64,000 bases of DNA from DATJLY01 sp035518375. GTDB lineage: Bacteria > Pseudomonadota > Alphaproteobacteria > ATCC43930 > CGMCC-115725. The notes beneath the pieces were generated by a model that had not been told where the DNA came from, ran no database searches, and saw only the letters and a program-made list of their open reading frames with translations. The stretch covers positions 1 through 64,000 of the forward strand of contig DATIXQ010000026.1 of assembly GCA_035518375.1 (NCBI GenBank), in the 5' to 3' direction. Below are positions 1-9,700 of this stretch, in pieces; position 1 is the stretch's first letter; each line of letters starts with the position of its first letter. Position numbers and translations under genes: made by a program.

Positions 1-642
1 ACCGACGCGGTCGATCAGCATCCGCACTGCGTGCTGCTTCTGGACGAGATCGAGAAGGCGCATCCCGATCTCTTCAACATCCTCCTCCAGATCATGGATT
101 ACGGGAAGCTCACCGACCACAACGGCAAGACGGTGGATTTCCGCAACGTCATCCTGATCATGACGACGAACGCGGGTGCCTCCGACCTGGCGAAGCCGGC
201 GATCGGCTTCGGCAGCGACGTCCGCACCGGCGACGACGAGGAGGCGATCAACCGCCTGTTCACGCCGGAGTTCCGCAACCGGCTCGATGCGGTGATCTCG
301 TTCTCGGCGCTGGCGCCGGAGACGATCGGCCGCGTCGTCGACAAGTTCATCCTCCAGCTCGAGGAGCAGCTTGCCGATCGCAACGTCACGATCGAGCTCG
401 ACGATGGCGCGCGGCAGTGGCTCGCGGAAAAGGGCTACGACAAGCTCTTCGGTGCGCGGCCGCTGGCGCGCATCATCCAGGAGCACGTCAAGAAGCCGCT
501 GGCGGAAGAGCTGCTGTTCGGCAAGCTGCAGAAGGGCGGCATCGTGCGGGTGAAGCGCGAAGACGATAAGCTCACCTTCACCTTCATCGAACAGCCGGGC
601 CCGCGGCTACCGGCGCCGAAGGAACCCGAATACGTCGAGTGA
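1..642 (+). CDS. clpA: ATP-dependent Clp protease ATP-binding subunit ClpA, C-terminal part
   Basis: This is the 3' end of a AAA+ unfoldase that feeds substrates to the ClpP protease in the cytoplasm. The frame is open from base 1, so the N-terminal domain and D1 module lie outside the window. The visible part is the D2 ATPase module: Walker B LLLDEIEKAH near residue 12, a sensor-1 stretch MTTNAGA near residue 54, an arginine-finger-like FRNRLD, and sensor-2 FGARPLARIIQ near residue 150. These match ClpA better than ClpB because the C-terminal small domain is short and ends soon after the KPLAEELLFG helix. clpS, often upstream, cannot be seen. It converges on the next gene with a 45-bp gap and no clear terminator. 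Confidence 0.95.
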   Translation, partial: TDAVDQHPHCVLLLDEIEKAHPDLFNILLQIMDYGKLTDHNGKTVDFRNVILIMTTNAGASDLAKPAIGFGSDVRTGDDEEAINRLFTPEFRNRLDAVISFSALAPETIGRVVDKFILQLEEQLADRNVTIELDDGARQWLAEKGYDKLFGARPLARIIQEHVKKPLAEELLFGKLQKGGIVRVKREDDKLTFTFIEQPGPRLPAPKEPEYVE

Positions 643-687
643 CGCACGCCGCCGCCGCGACGCCGCGTAGCGTCGATATCGAGCACG

Positions 688-1677
688 CTATTCGATCACC
701 TCGTCGGCGCCCGCGAGCACCGATTCCGGCATGTCGAGGCCGAGAGCCTTCGCCGTCTTCATATTTATGATGAACTCGAACTTCGTGGGGAGCTGGACCG
801 GCAGGTCCGCCGGGTTGGCGCCCTTGAGGATGAGGTCGATGTAAGCGGCCGCACGCCGGAATAGGTCCGGCGCATTGTTTCCGAACGAAGCGAGCCCGCC
901 GCTTTCCGCGAAATAGCGATCGCCATAGACCGCGGGGAGTCGATGCTTCGCCGCGAGCGCGGCGATGAGGTCACGGTTGCCGAGTGTTACGGCATGCGGC
1001 GCGACGATAAGGCCGCCCTGCTGCGCGGCGGCGAAATTGGTGATGACACGCTCGATGTCGGCGCCGTTCCGCACAGCCAGCGCCGTAAACTCGATCTTGA
1101 ATGTTGGCGCGGCGCCTTCGGCCGCGTGCATGAAGCCCACGTTGGGAGCCGCGTCCGGATCGAAAATGAATCCGACGCGCCTGACCTTTGGCGCGATCTC
1201 GGTAAGTACCTGGAGCCATTTTGCGCCGACCGAGTTTTCAAAATTGGCGAAGCCGGTCAAGTTTCCGCCCGGGCGGGAAAGACTCGCGGCAAAGCCGCTG
1301 CCGATCGGGTCGCCGACGAAAGCGAATACGATCGGTATGGTCCGGGTTTCCTGCTGCAGGATTGCCGTGACCTGATTGGTGCTCGGAATGATGACGTCGG
1401 GCTTCAACTCGATCAGCTGCTTGGCAAACGTGCGGGCGGCGACCGGGTCGGCGCCCGCCCAGCGAAAGTCGATGCGTATGTTGCGGCCCTCCTTCCAGCC
1501 TACGCGCTCCAATCCTTCGCGTAGGGCGACGACATTGGCCTGTGCCTGTATGTCGCCTTCCGGGTAGCCCATCAGCACGCCGATCCGACGCATGGGCGCG
1601 TCTTGCTCGGCGCGGGCTGAAAATGGCGCCGACGCTGTGCCGATGGCGAGCGCCGCCAAGAAATTCCGTCGCCTCAT
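688..1677 (-). CDS. ABC transporter substrate-binding protein (COG2984-like)
   Basis: A 329-residue periplasmic binding protein of the ABC_sub_bind type. The N-terminus MRRRNFLAALAIG followed by a small-residue stretch looks like an export signal, possibly Tat-type. The mature part has the family pattern RRIGVLMGYPEGD, then VVALREGLERVGW, then a central VVSLTGF-like segment (GGNLTGFANFE). The start at 1677 is chosen because GAGGGGGAC lies just upstream; a longer frame to 1749 lacks this and would bury the signal peptide. No permease or ATPase gene is adjacent, so the transporter partner and the ligand are unknown. Many alphaproteobacteria carry orphan copies of this family. Confidence 0.85.
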   Translation of the reverse strand: MRRRNFLAALAIGTASAPFSARAEQDAPMRRIGVLMGYPEGDIQAQANVVALREGLERVGWKEGRNIRIDFRWAGADPVAARTFAKQLIELKPDVIIPSTNQVTAILQQETRTIPIVFAFVGDPIGSGFAASLSRPGGNLTGFANFENSVGAKWLQVLTEIAPKVRRVGFIFDPDAAPNVGFMHAAEGAAPTFKIEFTALAVRNGADIERVITNFAAAQQGGLIVAPHAVTLGNRDLIAALAAKHRLPAVYGDRYFAESGGLASFGNNAPDLFRRAAAYIDLILKGANPADLPVQLPTKFEFIINMKTAKALGLDMPESVLAGADEVIE

Positions 1678-1773
1678 GCGGTCCCCCTCGGCGTGGCACC
1701 CGACCCAAATCAAGGTAACGAAACTTTGACAGTACTCAACAGCGGTCACACCTCCTGTCGCCGAAGGGTGTGA

Positions 1774-2940
1774 TTATTCCGCCGTTTCACACTTGAACGG
1801 CGAAAGCGCTTCCTCGAGCGCCTCGATCTCGTGCTCGACCGCATGGCGCTCGCGCACGAGGAAATCCTCGACCGCGCGCTGGAATCCGGCATCGCGGATC
1901 CAGTGCGCGCTGTAGGTCGCGCACGGCAGGTATCCGCGCTGGATCTTGTGCTGGCCTTGCGCGCCGGCCTCGACGCGCTTCAAGCCGCGCGCGATCGCGA
2001 AGTCGATGGCGCGGTAGTAGCACGCCTCGAAATGCAGGAATGGGAAATCGCCGACGCAGCCCCAGTTGCGGCCATAAAGCGTCTCCGTGCCGATGAGATT
2101 GAGGGCTCCGGCGACATAGCGGCTGCCTTGGCGCACCATGACGAGCGCCACCCGGTCGGCCATGCGCGCGCCCAGAAGGTCAAAGAACTCGCGCGTCAAA
2201 TAGGCCGAGCCCCATTTCCGGTCGGATGTCGACATGTAGAAGCGGAAGAACGCATCCCAATGCTTCTTCTCGATGGCGCTTCCGGTCAGTGTCTCGATCT
2301 CGAGCCCGCCGGCCATGGCGTCGCGCCGCTCGCGCCTGATCTGCTTGCGCTTCCTTGAGGTAAGCGCCTCGAGGAAATCGTCGAAGTCGCGATAGCCGTT
2401 ATTTTCCCAGTGGAACTGCCGGCCGATGCGCTGGAGGAAGCCCGCCTGGCCGAGCCGCTCCCATTCGGCTTCGGTCGGGAACGTCACGTGGAGCGATGAC
2501 ACTTTCCGTCGCCGCGCCACCTCGACCAGCGCCGCGACCAGAAGATCGGCGCAGTCGGGCGTGGCGGCCGGGTGGAGGAGGAGACGCGGACCGGTCGCCG
2601 GCGTGAACGGCACGCACGCCTGGAGCTTCGGGTAATAGTGCCCGCCCGCGCGCTCCAGCGCCGAGGCCCAGCCGTGGTCGAAGACGTACTCGCCGTAGGA
2701 GTGGCTTTTGAGATAAAGCGGCACGGCGCCGAGGAGTTGGCCCTCGCCGTTCTCGAGCAGCAGGTGCTGCGGCAGCCATCCGGTTCGCGCCGTGGCTGAG
2801 CCCGACGCTTCGAGCGCTTCGAGGAATGCGTGGCTGAGGAACGGGTTTTCGGGCCCGGCGCAAGCATCCCACGATGCCGCCGGAACATCGGCGAGCTTTT
2901 CCACCATGCGCACGCTCAAGCGTTCGCCGCCGTCGGCCAT
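1774..2940 (-). CDS. FemAB/GNAT-fold family protein (COG3146-like)
   Basis: A 388-residue protein resembling the COG3146 group, described as putative acyltransferases with a double GNAT fold related to FemAB. Recognisable stretches are SWDACAGPENPFLSHAFLEA near the N-terminus, GVxPLYLKSHSYGEYVFD-like text near residue 80, and the C-terminal LHFEACYYRAIDFAI and EAGAQGQHKIQRGY, which are highly characteristic. The start at 2940 has AAAGGCGAGGA upstream and gives MADGGERLSV; a frame extending to 3102 is only an open upstream region. The substrate is not known. It is divergent from the secreted protein at 3037 with a 96-bp shared promoter region. Confidence 0.85.
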   Translation of the reverse strand: MADGGERLSVRMVEKLADVPAASWDACAGPENPFLSHAFLEALEASGSATARTGWLPQHLLLENGEGQLLGAVPLYLKSHSYGEYVFDHGWASALERAGGHYYPKLQACVPFTPATGPRLLLHPAATPDCADLLVAALVEVARRRKVSSLHVTFPTEAEWERLGQAGFLQRIGRQFHWENNGYRDFDDFLEALTSRKRKQIRRERRDAMAGGLEIETLTGSAIEKKHWDAFFRFYMSTSDRKWGSAYLTREFFDLLGARMADRVALVMVRQGSRYVAGALNLIGTETLYGRNWGCVGDFPFLHFEACYYRAIDFAIARGLKRVEAGAQGQHKIQRGYLPCATYSAHWIRDAGFQRAVEDFLVRERHAVEHEIEALEEALSPFKCETAE

Positions 2941-3036
2941 GCGTCCTCGCCTTTCGCTCAATCCTGCGCCGCCCCGAAGCATACTCGTCCGGGGCGCCGC
3001 CGCGAAAGCGCCGCAATCGCCTTTTATGGAGTCGCC

Positions 3037-3660
3037 ATGAGCTTTCGCTCCGCCATCCTCGCGCTGGTGCTGTGTCTCCTTGGGGCGGCACCGCAATCGC
3101 ACGCGGCGCTCTTAGGCGACGCCGCGGTGCCCTATCGCGCCGAGCGCACTGTCACCGTCGACGGGCGTACCTATTCCGGCGCGGTCGAGTCCACGCCCGG
3201 CCATCAGCGTCACGAGCAGGACCTGCTTGGCATGCACGACGTGTTCCTGCTCGACACTGCGGCGGCCAAGGGCTTTCTCGTGCTGCCGTCGGTCAAGACC
3301 TATGTCGAGTTCCCGTTCCCGCCGCTCATGGCGGAGCTCGATTCCGAGGATTTATTGAGCGACCCGGTCGGACAGGAGAAGGTTGCGGGTGTCTCCGCCA
3401 CGAAATACCGGGTCGATCACAGGGCGGCTGACGGCAGCCACGCCAAGGGGTTTCTCTGGCTTGCGCGCGGCGGCATCCTGGTCAGGCTCCAGGTGATGAT
3501 AATGCGCGCCCATGACGGAAGGCCGATGCAGATCGAGATGGAGCTGTCGCATCTCGTGACGGGTCCGGTCGATCCCGCGCTCTTCATCCTGCCGCAGGGC
3601 TTTGCGCGCCTTCCAGCCGGCGCGCTTGGCCCGCTCCTCGGCGGCAAGCCGCCTTCCTGA
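3037..3660 (+). CDS. secreted hypothetical protein
   Basis: A 207-residue protein with a clear Sec signal peptide (MSFRSAILALVLCLLGAAPQSHAA, cleavage expected after the AHA-like site near residue 24). The mature part begins ALLGDAAVPYRAERTVTVDG and contains a duplicated beta-rich pattern with a GFLWLARGGILVRLQV strand pair. The general layout recalls periplasmic DUF4412 or LolA-like proteins, but I cannot assign it. The start at 3037 is chosen for the signal peptide; the frame is open further upstream without any export signal. The stop is 9 bp from the convergent oxidoreductase gene. Confidence 0.7.
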   Translation: MSFRSAILALVLCLLGAAPQSHAALLGDAAVPYRAERTVTVDGRTYSGAVESTPGHQRHEQDLLGMHDVFLLDTAAAKGFLVLPSVKTYVEFPFPPLMAELDSEDLLSDPVGQEKVAGVSATKYRVDHRAADGSHAKGFLWLARGGILVRLQVMIMRAHDGRPMQIEMELSHLVTGPVDPALFILPQGFARLPAGALGPLLGGKPPS

Positions 3661-3669
3661 GCCTGGCCT

Positions 3670-5934
3670 TTAGGCTTGTCCCCTCCGCACGCGCTCCGGC
3701 GAAAATGGAGCGCGGCGGATACGGTCGCCGGTGGCGTCGAAGATCGCGTTGCCGATCGCCGCTGCGATCGGCCGGGTCGAGGGTTCGCCGGCGCCCGACG
3801 ACGGCGCGTCGCGGCGATCGAGCAGCACGATGTCGATCTGCTCTGGCGCGTCCGTGATGTCGAGGATCGGATAGGTTTTCCAATCGACGCTCGTCACCTT
3901 GCGCGTATCGAACCTAACCTCCTCGTGGATCGAGCGGCTGGTCCCTTGTACGACATTGCCCTCGATCGTGTTGCGCAGGAGACCGGGATTGACGATGCGG
4001 CCGCAATCGTGTGCGACAGTGGCGCGCACGACCCGCACCTTGCCGGTGCGGCGGTCCACTTCGACCTCGACGGCGGCGGCGACGATGGTCGGGTGCCGCA
4101 GCGTATAGGCGAAGCCGCGGCCGCGCACGAGATCGGCGCTGTCGTTTCTATGCGTTGACGCGACACGGCTCTGCCACCCGAATTTCTGTGCTGCCGCCTG
4201 AACCACCTCCCGGTCGCGTCCCGGCGGCAAATGCCGGAGCCTGAATTCGACCGGATCGGCGCCAGCCGCGAACGCGACTTCGTCGATGAACGATTCGTGC
4301 GCGAAGCACACTTGCGGTCCGCACGGATCGCGCATGTGCGCGGTCCTCAGCGGCGACGCGCGGTCGAGCAACGGCGGAATCGTTTCCCATGCCTGGAGGA
4401 TGTTCGGAATTTCGTACGCGTGCTCGGGATGGCCGAACCCGTCGAGCGAATGGAGCGGCACACCCCAGGTCATGCCGATCAGGCTATGGGCCGGTTCCGA
4501 TTCGTTGCTGTTGATGTCGACCCGCGAGAAGCCCTTGCTCTCGAAATGGTAGGCGACGAGCTTGCCGTTGCCATCGAGGCCGGCGCGGCCGCGGTGGATC
4601 GAGGCGGGCGCCTTCGGATCCCAGCCGATGCCTTCGGCCCGCATTCCCTGCACGCGCACCGGCCGGCCAACGATCTGCGACAGGACCGCGGCCTCGAGCG
4701 CGGCGTCGCCGGCGTCGTTGCGGCCATAGGAGCCGGGCCCGGTGCGCCAGATCGCGCGGACCTTGTCGACGGGAATGTCGAGGATCGCGGCCACCCCGTC
4801 GCGTGCGTAGTGCGGCTTTTGCGAGCCGGTCCAGATCGTGACGGCGCCGTCCTTGAACGAGGCGACGGCGCAGGCAGAGCCCATGCTGGCGTGCGACTGG
4901 AACGGCCATTCGTAGTCCGCCTCGACGCGCTTTGCCGCGCCGGCGAGCGCCGCCTCGACATCGCCGCGCTTCTGGTTTTTGTCTTCGTCGCGCTTGCGTG
5001 TCGCCGACTTGCGGATGTGATCGTAGAGCTCCTCCTGCGATGCGAAGACGGGTGCGGGCTCGGACCATTTCGCCTTGAGCGCTGCGCTGGCGCGAACGGC
5101 ATTCCATTCCTTCTCGGCGACGACGGCGAGAAAGCCGTTCTTCGCGACAACGCGGACGCCCGCGATGCCGCGCGGCGACTCCTCGTCCACCGCGACGAGG
5201 GTGGCCCCGGCAACCGGCGGGCGGATCACGCGCGCATGCAGCATCCCCGGCACGCGCACGTCGGTCACGTATTCGTGCCGCGCGAACACTTTCGCGGCGA
5301 CGTCGCGGCGCGGCGGCGAAGTGCCGATCACCTTGTAGCCGGCAGGATCTTTGAGCGGCGCCTTGCTGTCGATGTCGAGATCGTTGCCGAGCTTGCCGTT
5401 CCACGGCACTTGCAGCTCGAAATAGCCGCCGCCGATCAGCTTGCCATAGCTGACGCTCTTGCCGTTGCCGGAGACGACGCCATCCGCAACGCTGAGTTGG
5501 TCAGGGGCCGCGCCGAGACGCTTTGCCGCCATGGCAAGAAGTGCCTGGCGCGCTTCGGCCGCGGCGTGCCGCATCGCCTGGCCGCCTTTGAAGATGCCGG
5601 TGCTGCCGCTGGCGCCGCCTTGGTTGATTGTGGCCGCCGTGTCGCCCATCACCACAGCTACCTTGTCGGCCGGCAGGTCGAGCTCTTCGGCGACGATCTG
5701 CGCGATGCCGACGTCGGTCCCTTGGCCGCCGTCGATCTTGCCGAAATAAGCCGTGACGGCTCCGTTCTCGTGCACGGCGAGATAGCTGTCGAGCCGGCGC
5801 GGATCGAGCGGAGGCCTGCCTTTGCCGCCCCGCATGACGCCTTGCGTCTGAGCAAGAGCGGGAACCGTGAAGCTCACCACGAGCGCGCCCGACCCGGCGA
5901 GGATGGCACGGCGATTGACCTCGGTCATCGTCAT
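3670..5934 (-). CDS. xanthine dehydrogenase family, molybdopterin-binding large subunit
   Basis: A 754-residue catalytic subunit of a molybdenum hydroxylase of the isoquinoline 1-oxidoreductase/CO-dehydrogenase-like group. The N-terminus NRRAILAGSGALVVSFTV resembles a Tat signal, pointing to a periplasmic enzyme. Conserved text includes GKIDGGQGTDVGIAQIVAEE near residue 60, the hammerhead region, MRDPCGPQVCFAHESFIDE, VAHDCGRIVNPGLLRNTIEG and the C-terminal GAGEPSTRPIAAAIGNAIFD with the family's catalytic Glu. The start at 5934 has GGAGGACGC just upstream and follows the stop of the 2Fe-2S subunit by 11 bp, so the two are one operon. There is no FAD subunit gene, which suggests electrons leave via a cytochrome or other acceptor. 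The substrate is unknown. Confidence 0.9.
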   Translation of the reverse strand: MTMTEVNRRAILAGSGALVVSFTVPALAQTQGVMRGGKGRPPLDPRRLDSYLAVHENGAVTAYFGKIDGGQGTDVGIAQIVAEELDLPADKVAVVMGDTAATINQGGASGSTGIFKGGQAMRHAAAEARQALLAMAAKRLGAAPDQLSVADGVVSGNGKSVSYGKLIGGGYFELQVPWNGKLGNDLDIDSKAPLKDPAGYKVIGTSPPRRDVAAKVFARHEYVTDVRVPGMLHARVIRPPVAGATLVAVDEESPRGIAGVRVVAKNGFLAVVAEKEWNAVRASAALKAKWSEPAPVFASQEELYDHIRKSATRKRDEDKNQKRGDVEAALAGAAKRVEADYEWPFQSHASMGSACAVASFKDGAVTIWTGSQKPHYARDGVAAILDIPVDKVRAIWRTGPGSYGRNDAGDAALEAAVLSQIVGRPVRVQGMRAEGIGWDPKAPASIHRGRAGLDGNGKLVAYHFESKGFSRVDINSNESEPAHSLIGMTWGVPLHSLDGFGHPEHAYEIPNILQAWETIPPLLDRASPLRTAHMRDPCGPQVCFAHESFIDEVAFAAGADPVEFRLRHLPPGRDREVVQAAAQKFGWQSRVASTHRNDSADLVRGRGFAYTLRHPTIVAAAVEVEVDRRTGKVRVVRATVAHDCGRIVNPGLLRNTIEGNVVQGTSRSIHEEVRFDTRKVTSVDWKTYPILDITDAPEQIDIVLLDRRDAPSSGAGEPSTRPIAAAIGNAIFDATGDRIRRAPFSPERVRRGQA

Positions 5935-5945
5935 CGCGTCCTCCC

Positions 5946-6410
5946 TCAAGCCTGCGCCGCGCGCTTCACTGCGCGCAGAATCGCCACGTGCGTGCCGCAT
6001 CTACATTTGAGGCCGCTCAGCCCTTCGCGGATTTCGGCGTCGGTCGGATGCGGGTTCTTCTGCAACAGCGCCGCCGCGGTCATGATCCAGCCGTTGATAC
6101 AGTAGCCGCATTGCGGCACGCCCTCGGCGACATAGGCCGCCTGAAGCGGATGGGGATGCTGTGGCGTGCCCAGCCCGGCCAGGGTCGTGACCTTGGCGCC
6201 GTCGACGGCCGAGAGCGGCGTCACGCAGGAGCGCACCGCCGCGCCGTTGACATGCACCGTGCAGGCGCCGCATTGCGCCAGACCGCAGCCGAAATGCGGA
6301 TTGCTCATTCCGAGCTCGTCGCGAAGCGCGTAGAGGAGCGGCATGTCCCGGTCTTCGACTTCGAGCGTGTGCCGCTTGCCGTTGACCTCGATGCGGATTT
6401 GCCCGGCCAT
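5946..6410 (-). CDS. (2Fe-2S)-binding small subunit of molybdenum hydroxylase
   Basis: A 154-residue electron-transfer subunit carrying two [2Fe-2S] clusters. The plant-ferredoxin-type cluster motif GCGLAQCGACTVHV sits near residue 40, with its fourth cysteine in VRSCVTPL. The C-terminal helical cluster domain shows GVPQCGYCINGWIM and LKCRCGTH. The start at 6410 is supported by GGGAGGGTGGCGGG before ATG; an upstream ATG at 6431 is possible but has a poorer context. It is the first gene of the two-gene operon with the molybdopterin subunit. There is no twin-arginine motif here, so it would have to travel with its partner if the enzyme is exported. Confidence 0.93.
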   Translation of the reverse strand: MAGQIRIEVNGKRHTLEVEDRDMPLLYALRDELGMSNPHFGCGLAQCGACTVHVNGAAVRSCVTPLSAVDGAKVTTLAGLGTPQHPHPLQAAYVAEGVPQCGYCINGWIMTAAALLQKNPHPTDAEIREGLSGLKCRCGTHVAILRAVKRAAQA

Positions 6411-6488
6411 CCCGCCACCCTCCCAGGTCATTGATCGGCGGAGCCTAGCGCGCTCCCCCCGCTAAGCAATCTGGCCAAGGGAGGGGCC

Positions 6489-6521
6489 AAAAAAAAACCG
6501 GCCTTCGCGAACGAAGGCCGG
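6489..6521 (-). terminator. intrinsic terminator 2 downstream of nrdJ
   Basis: A perfect 10-bp stem (6498-6507 with 6512-6521) closes a four-base loop that reads TTCG on the minus strand, followed on that strand by nine T residues (6489-6497). It is the second of two minus-strand terminators after nrdJ. Confidence 0.9.
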
Positions 6522-6608
6522 CAGTCAACTGCGCGTGGTCCCTCGCCGGCAAGCGAGGGTATGGCGTTCTAGGCCGCGATTTCGGCGGCCATCCCCGCCG
6601 AAGCAGAC
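6522..6608 (-). other. inter-terminator segment with two hairpins
   Basis: No coding frame is convincing here. The segment holds two perfect inverted repeats: CCCTCGC (6540-6546) with GCGAGGG (6553-6559), and GGCCGC (6572-6577) with GCGGCC (6585-6590). It lies between two minus-strand terminators and could be the body of a small RNA or simply read-through RNA. Confidence 0.35.
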
Positions 6609-6640
6609 AAAAAAAGGGGGTGCGACCGAAGTCGCACCCC
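6609..6640 (-). terminator. intrinsic terminator 1 downstream of nrdJ
   Basis: A perfect 10-bp stem (6617-6626 with 6631-6640) closes a C(UUCG)G tetraloop on the minus strand and is followed by seven T residues. It begins 61 bp after the nrdJ stop codon. Confidence 0.93.
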
Positions 6641-6700
6641 TAAAGACTGCCTCAAGAGCGCGGCGCCAGCCGGGAGGCTTTAGCTGGGGCCGCGCCGCGA

Positions 6701-9700
6701 TCAGCTGCAGCCGCTAGTGCTGCCGCATGTGTCGCATTTGAGGCAGGTTCCGTTCCGTACCAGGGTGAAGTTGCCGCAGTCGCCGCAACTGTCGCCCTCA
6801 TAACCCTTGGCCTTTGCGACGCGGATCTGCTCGATCCTGGCCGCCATGACCACCGTGCGCGCATCGGGCTCCGCGATGGCGGCGACCGCAAGCCCCTGCG
6901 CCACGTCCACCGCCGTTGCCGACGCGGTGGCAGTCGCGAGGCTCGCGGTCGCGCCGTTCGCCCCTCCTTGCAGCACGGTCAGTCGGCTGCGGACGTATCC
7001 GGTCGAGGCCATGCGTTGCACCATCGCCGCCACGCCGCCGCCGTCGGGAAGCGTCGACTCGGCACTACCCTTGCCGACCGTGTCCGGCATAACGTCGCCG
7101 GGCTGCACATGAGCGAGGTCGTTGCGCCCGAGGTAAGAAATCGCGAGCTCGCGGAAGATGTAGTCGAGCAGCGAGGTTGCCATCTTGATCGCATCATTGC
7201 CCTCGACGATGCCCGCCGGTTCGAACCGCGTGAAGGTAAAGGCTTCGACGAACTCCTCGAGCGGCACGCCGTATTGCATCCCGATCGAGATCGCGATCGC
7301 GAAATTGTTCATGAGCGAGCGGAAGGCCGAGCCTTCCTTGTGCATGTCGATGAAGACTTCGGCGAGCGCGCCGTCCTCGTACTCGCCGGTGCGCAGATAG
7401 ACCTTGTGGCCGCCGACCATCGCTTTCTGGGTATAGCCCTTGCGCCGCTGCGGCAGACGCTTCCGCTCGCTTCGCGGCAGCACGCGCTCGATGATGCGCT
7501 CGACGATCCGCTCGGCGACGAGCGGCACGCGCGCGGCGGGCGCGCGCTCGACAAGCGCGTCGGCCTCTTCGTCCTCGTCCTCGAACAGCGCCGACTGCAA
7601 CGGCTGCGACAGCTTCGAGCCGTCGCGGTAGAGCGCGTTCGCCTTCAACGCGAGCTGCCAGGACAGCATGTAAGCCGACTTGCAGTCCTCGACCGACGCG
7701 CTGTTCGGCATGTTGATCGTCTTCGAGATCGCGCCCGAGATGAAGGGCTGCGCCGCGGCCAGCATGCGGATATGGCTCTCGACCGAGAGGCAGCGCTTGC
7801 CGTTCCGGCCGCACGGATTGGCGCAGTCGAACACGGCCAGATGCTCGGGCTTCAGGTGCGGCGCGCCTTCGAGCGTCATGGCGCCGCAGCAATAGGTGTT
7901 GGCGGCCTCGATCTCGCTCTTGCTGTAGCCGAGCGCCTGCAGCATGTCGAAGGCGGCATCGGCCATCTGCTCGGCGGTGAACCCGAACGCGGTGCGGCAA
8001 AACTCCTCGCCGAGCGTCCACTTGTTGAAGGCGAACTTGATGTCGAAGGCCGAGACCAGCGCCTGTTCCAGGACCTCGATCGCGCCGTCCGTAAAGCCCT
8101 TGGACTTGAGCTGGCGGTGATTGACCGCGGGCGCGTCCTTCAACGTGCCGCGTCCCACGGCGTACTGCGTGATCGTCTCGATCTCGTGCGCGCCGTAGCC
8201 GAGCGTGCGCAGCGCCTCGGGCACGCCGCGATTGATGATGCGGAAATAGCCGCCGCCGGCGAGCTTCTTGAATTTGACGAGCGCGAAGTCGGGCTCGACG
8301 CCGGTCGTGTCGCAATCCATGACGAGGCCGGTCGTGCCCGTGGGCGCGATCACGGTTGCCTGGGCGTTGCGATAGCCGTGCTGCTCGCCAAGCGCGAGCG
8401 CGCTGTCCCAGGCGCGCTTGGCCGCTTCGACGAGCGCGGGGTCGGGGCAATTCGCGGCATCGAGCGGGACGGGCGCGATCGAAAGCCGCTCGTAGCCCTC
8501 CGCGTCGCCGTGGGCCGCGCGGCGATGGTTGCGGATGACGCGCAGCATCGGCTCGCGGTTCGCGGCGAAGCCGGCGAACGGACCGAGCTCGCCCGCCATC
8601 TCGGCCGATGTCGCATAGCCGACACCGGTGAGGATCGCGGTCAGCGCCGCGCAGAGCGCACGCCCCGCGTCGCTGTCATAAGAGAGGCCCGCCGCCATCA
8701 GGAGCCCGCCGAGATTGGCGTAGCCCAGGCCCAGCGTGCGGTACTCGTAGCTGAGCCGCGCGATCTCGCGTGATGGGAACTGCGCCATCAGCACGGAAAT
8801 CTCGAGCGTGATGGTCCAGAGCCGGATGGCATGCTCGTACGCGGGAATGTCGTAGCTGCCGTCCTCGCGCCGGAACGCCAGGAGATTGAGCGAGGCGAGA
8901 TTGCATGCCGTGTCGTCGAGGAACATGTATTCCGAGCACGGATTCGACGCGTTGATGCGACCGCTCGCGGGACAGGTGTGCCATTCGTTGATGGTCGTGT
9001 CGTACTGCAGGCCCGGATCGGCCGAGGCCCAGGCGGCGTAGCAGATCTTGTCCCAAAGCTCGCGCGCCTTCAGCGTCTTCGCGACCTTGCCGTCGGTACG
9101 CCGCGTCAGGCGCCACTCGCCGTCCTCGCGCACGCGCTCGAGGAAATCGTGCGACACGCGCACCGAGTTGTTGGAGTTCTGGCCCGAGACGGTGAGATAG
9201 GCCTCGCTGTCCCAATCGGTGTCGTAGGTCCTGAACTCGATCGAGCTGTGGCCTTGCTCGGCGAACTGGATGACGCGCTGGACATAGTTCTCCGGGATCA
9301 TGGCGCGCCGCGCCGCGCGGATCTCGCGCTTCAGGGCCGCGTTCCTCGCCGGATCGAAGCGGCCTGCGCCGAGCGCTTCGGCGGCAACGCCGTGGCAGGC
9401 CGCTATGATGAGGTTCAGGTGCTTTTCCGCGAGCTTCGAGCCGGCGACGAGCGCCGCCACCTTCTGCTCCTCGACCACCTTCCATTCGACATAGGTCTCG
9501 ATGTCGGGATGGTCGACGTCGACCGTCACCATCTTGGCCGCGCGCCGCGTCGTGCCGCCGGACTTGATGGCGCCGGCGGCGCGGTCGCCGATCTTGAGGA
9601 AGCTCATCAGGCCCGAGGAGCGTCCGCCGCCCGAGAGCCGCTCGCCTTCGCCGCGCACCTTCGAGAAATTCGAGCCGCTGCCCGAGCCGTACTTGAAGAT

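Noticed and set aside
1747..1772. Terminator between the GNAT-like gene and the binding protein
   Set aside because: CACACC/GGTGTG can pair over a 14-nt loop, but the stem is short and no T-run follows.
4231..6105. A 624-codon plus-strand open frame opposite the molybdenum hydroxylase gene
   Set aside because: It is an antisense shadow typical of high-GC DNA: biased composition, no domain, no ribosome-binding site.
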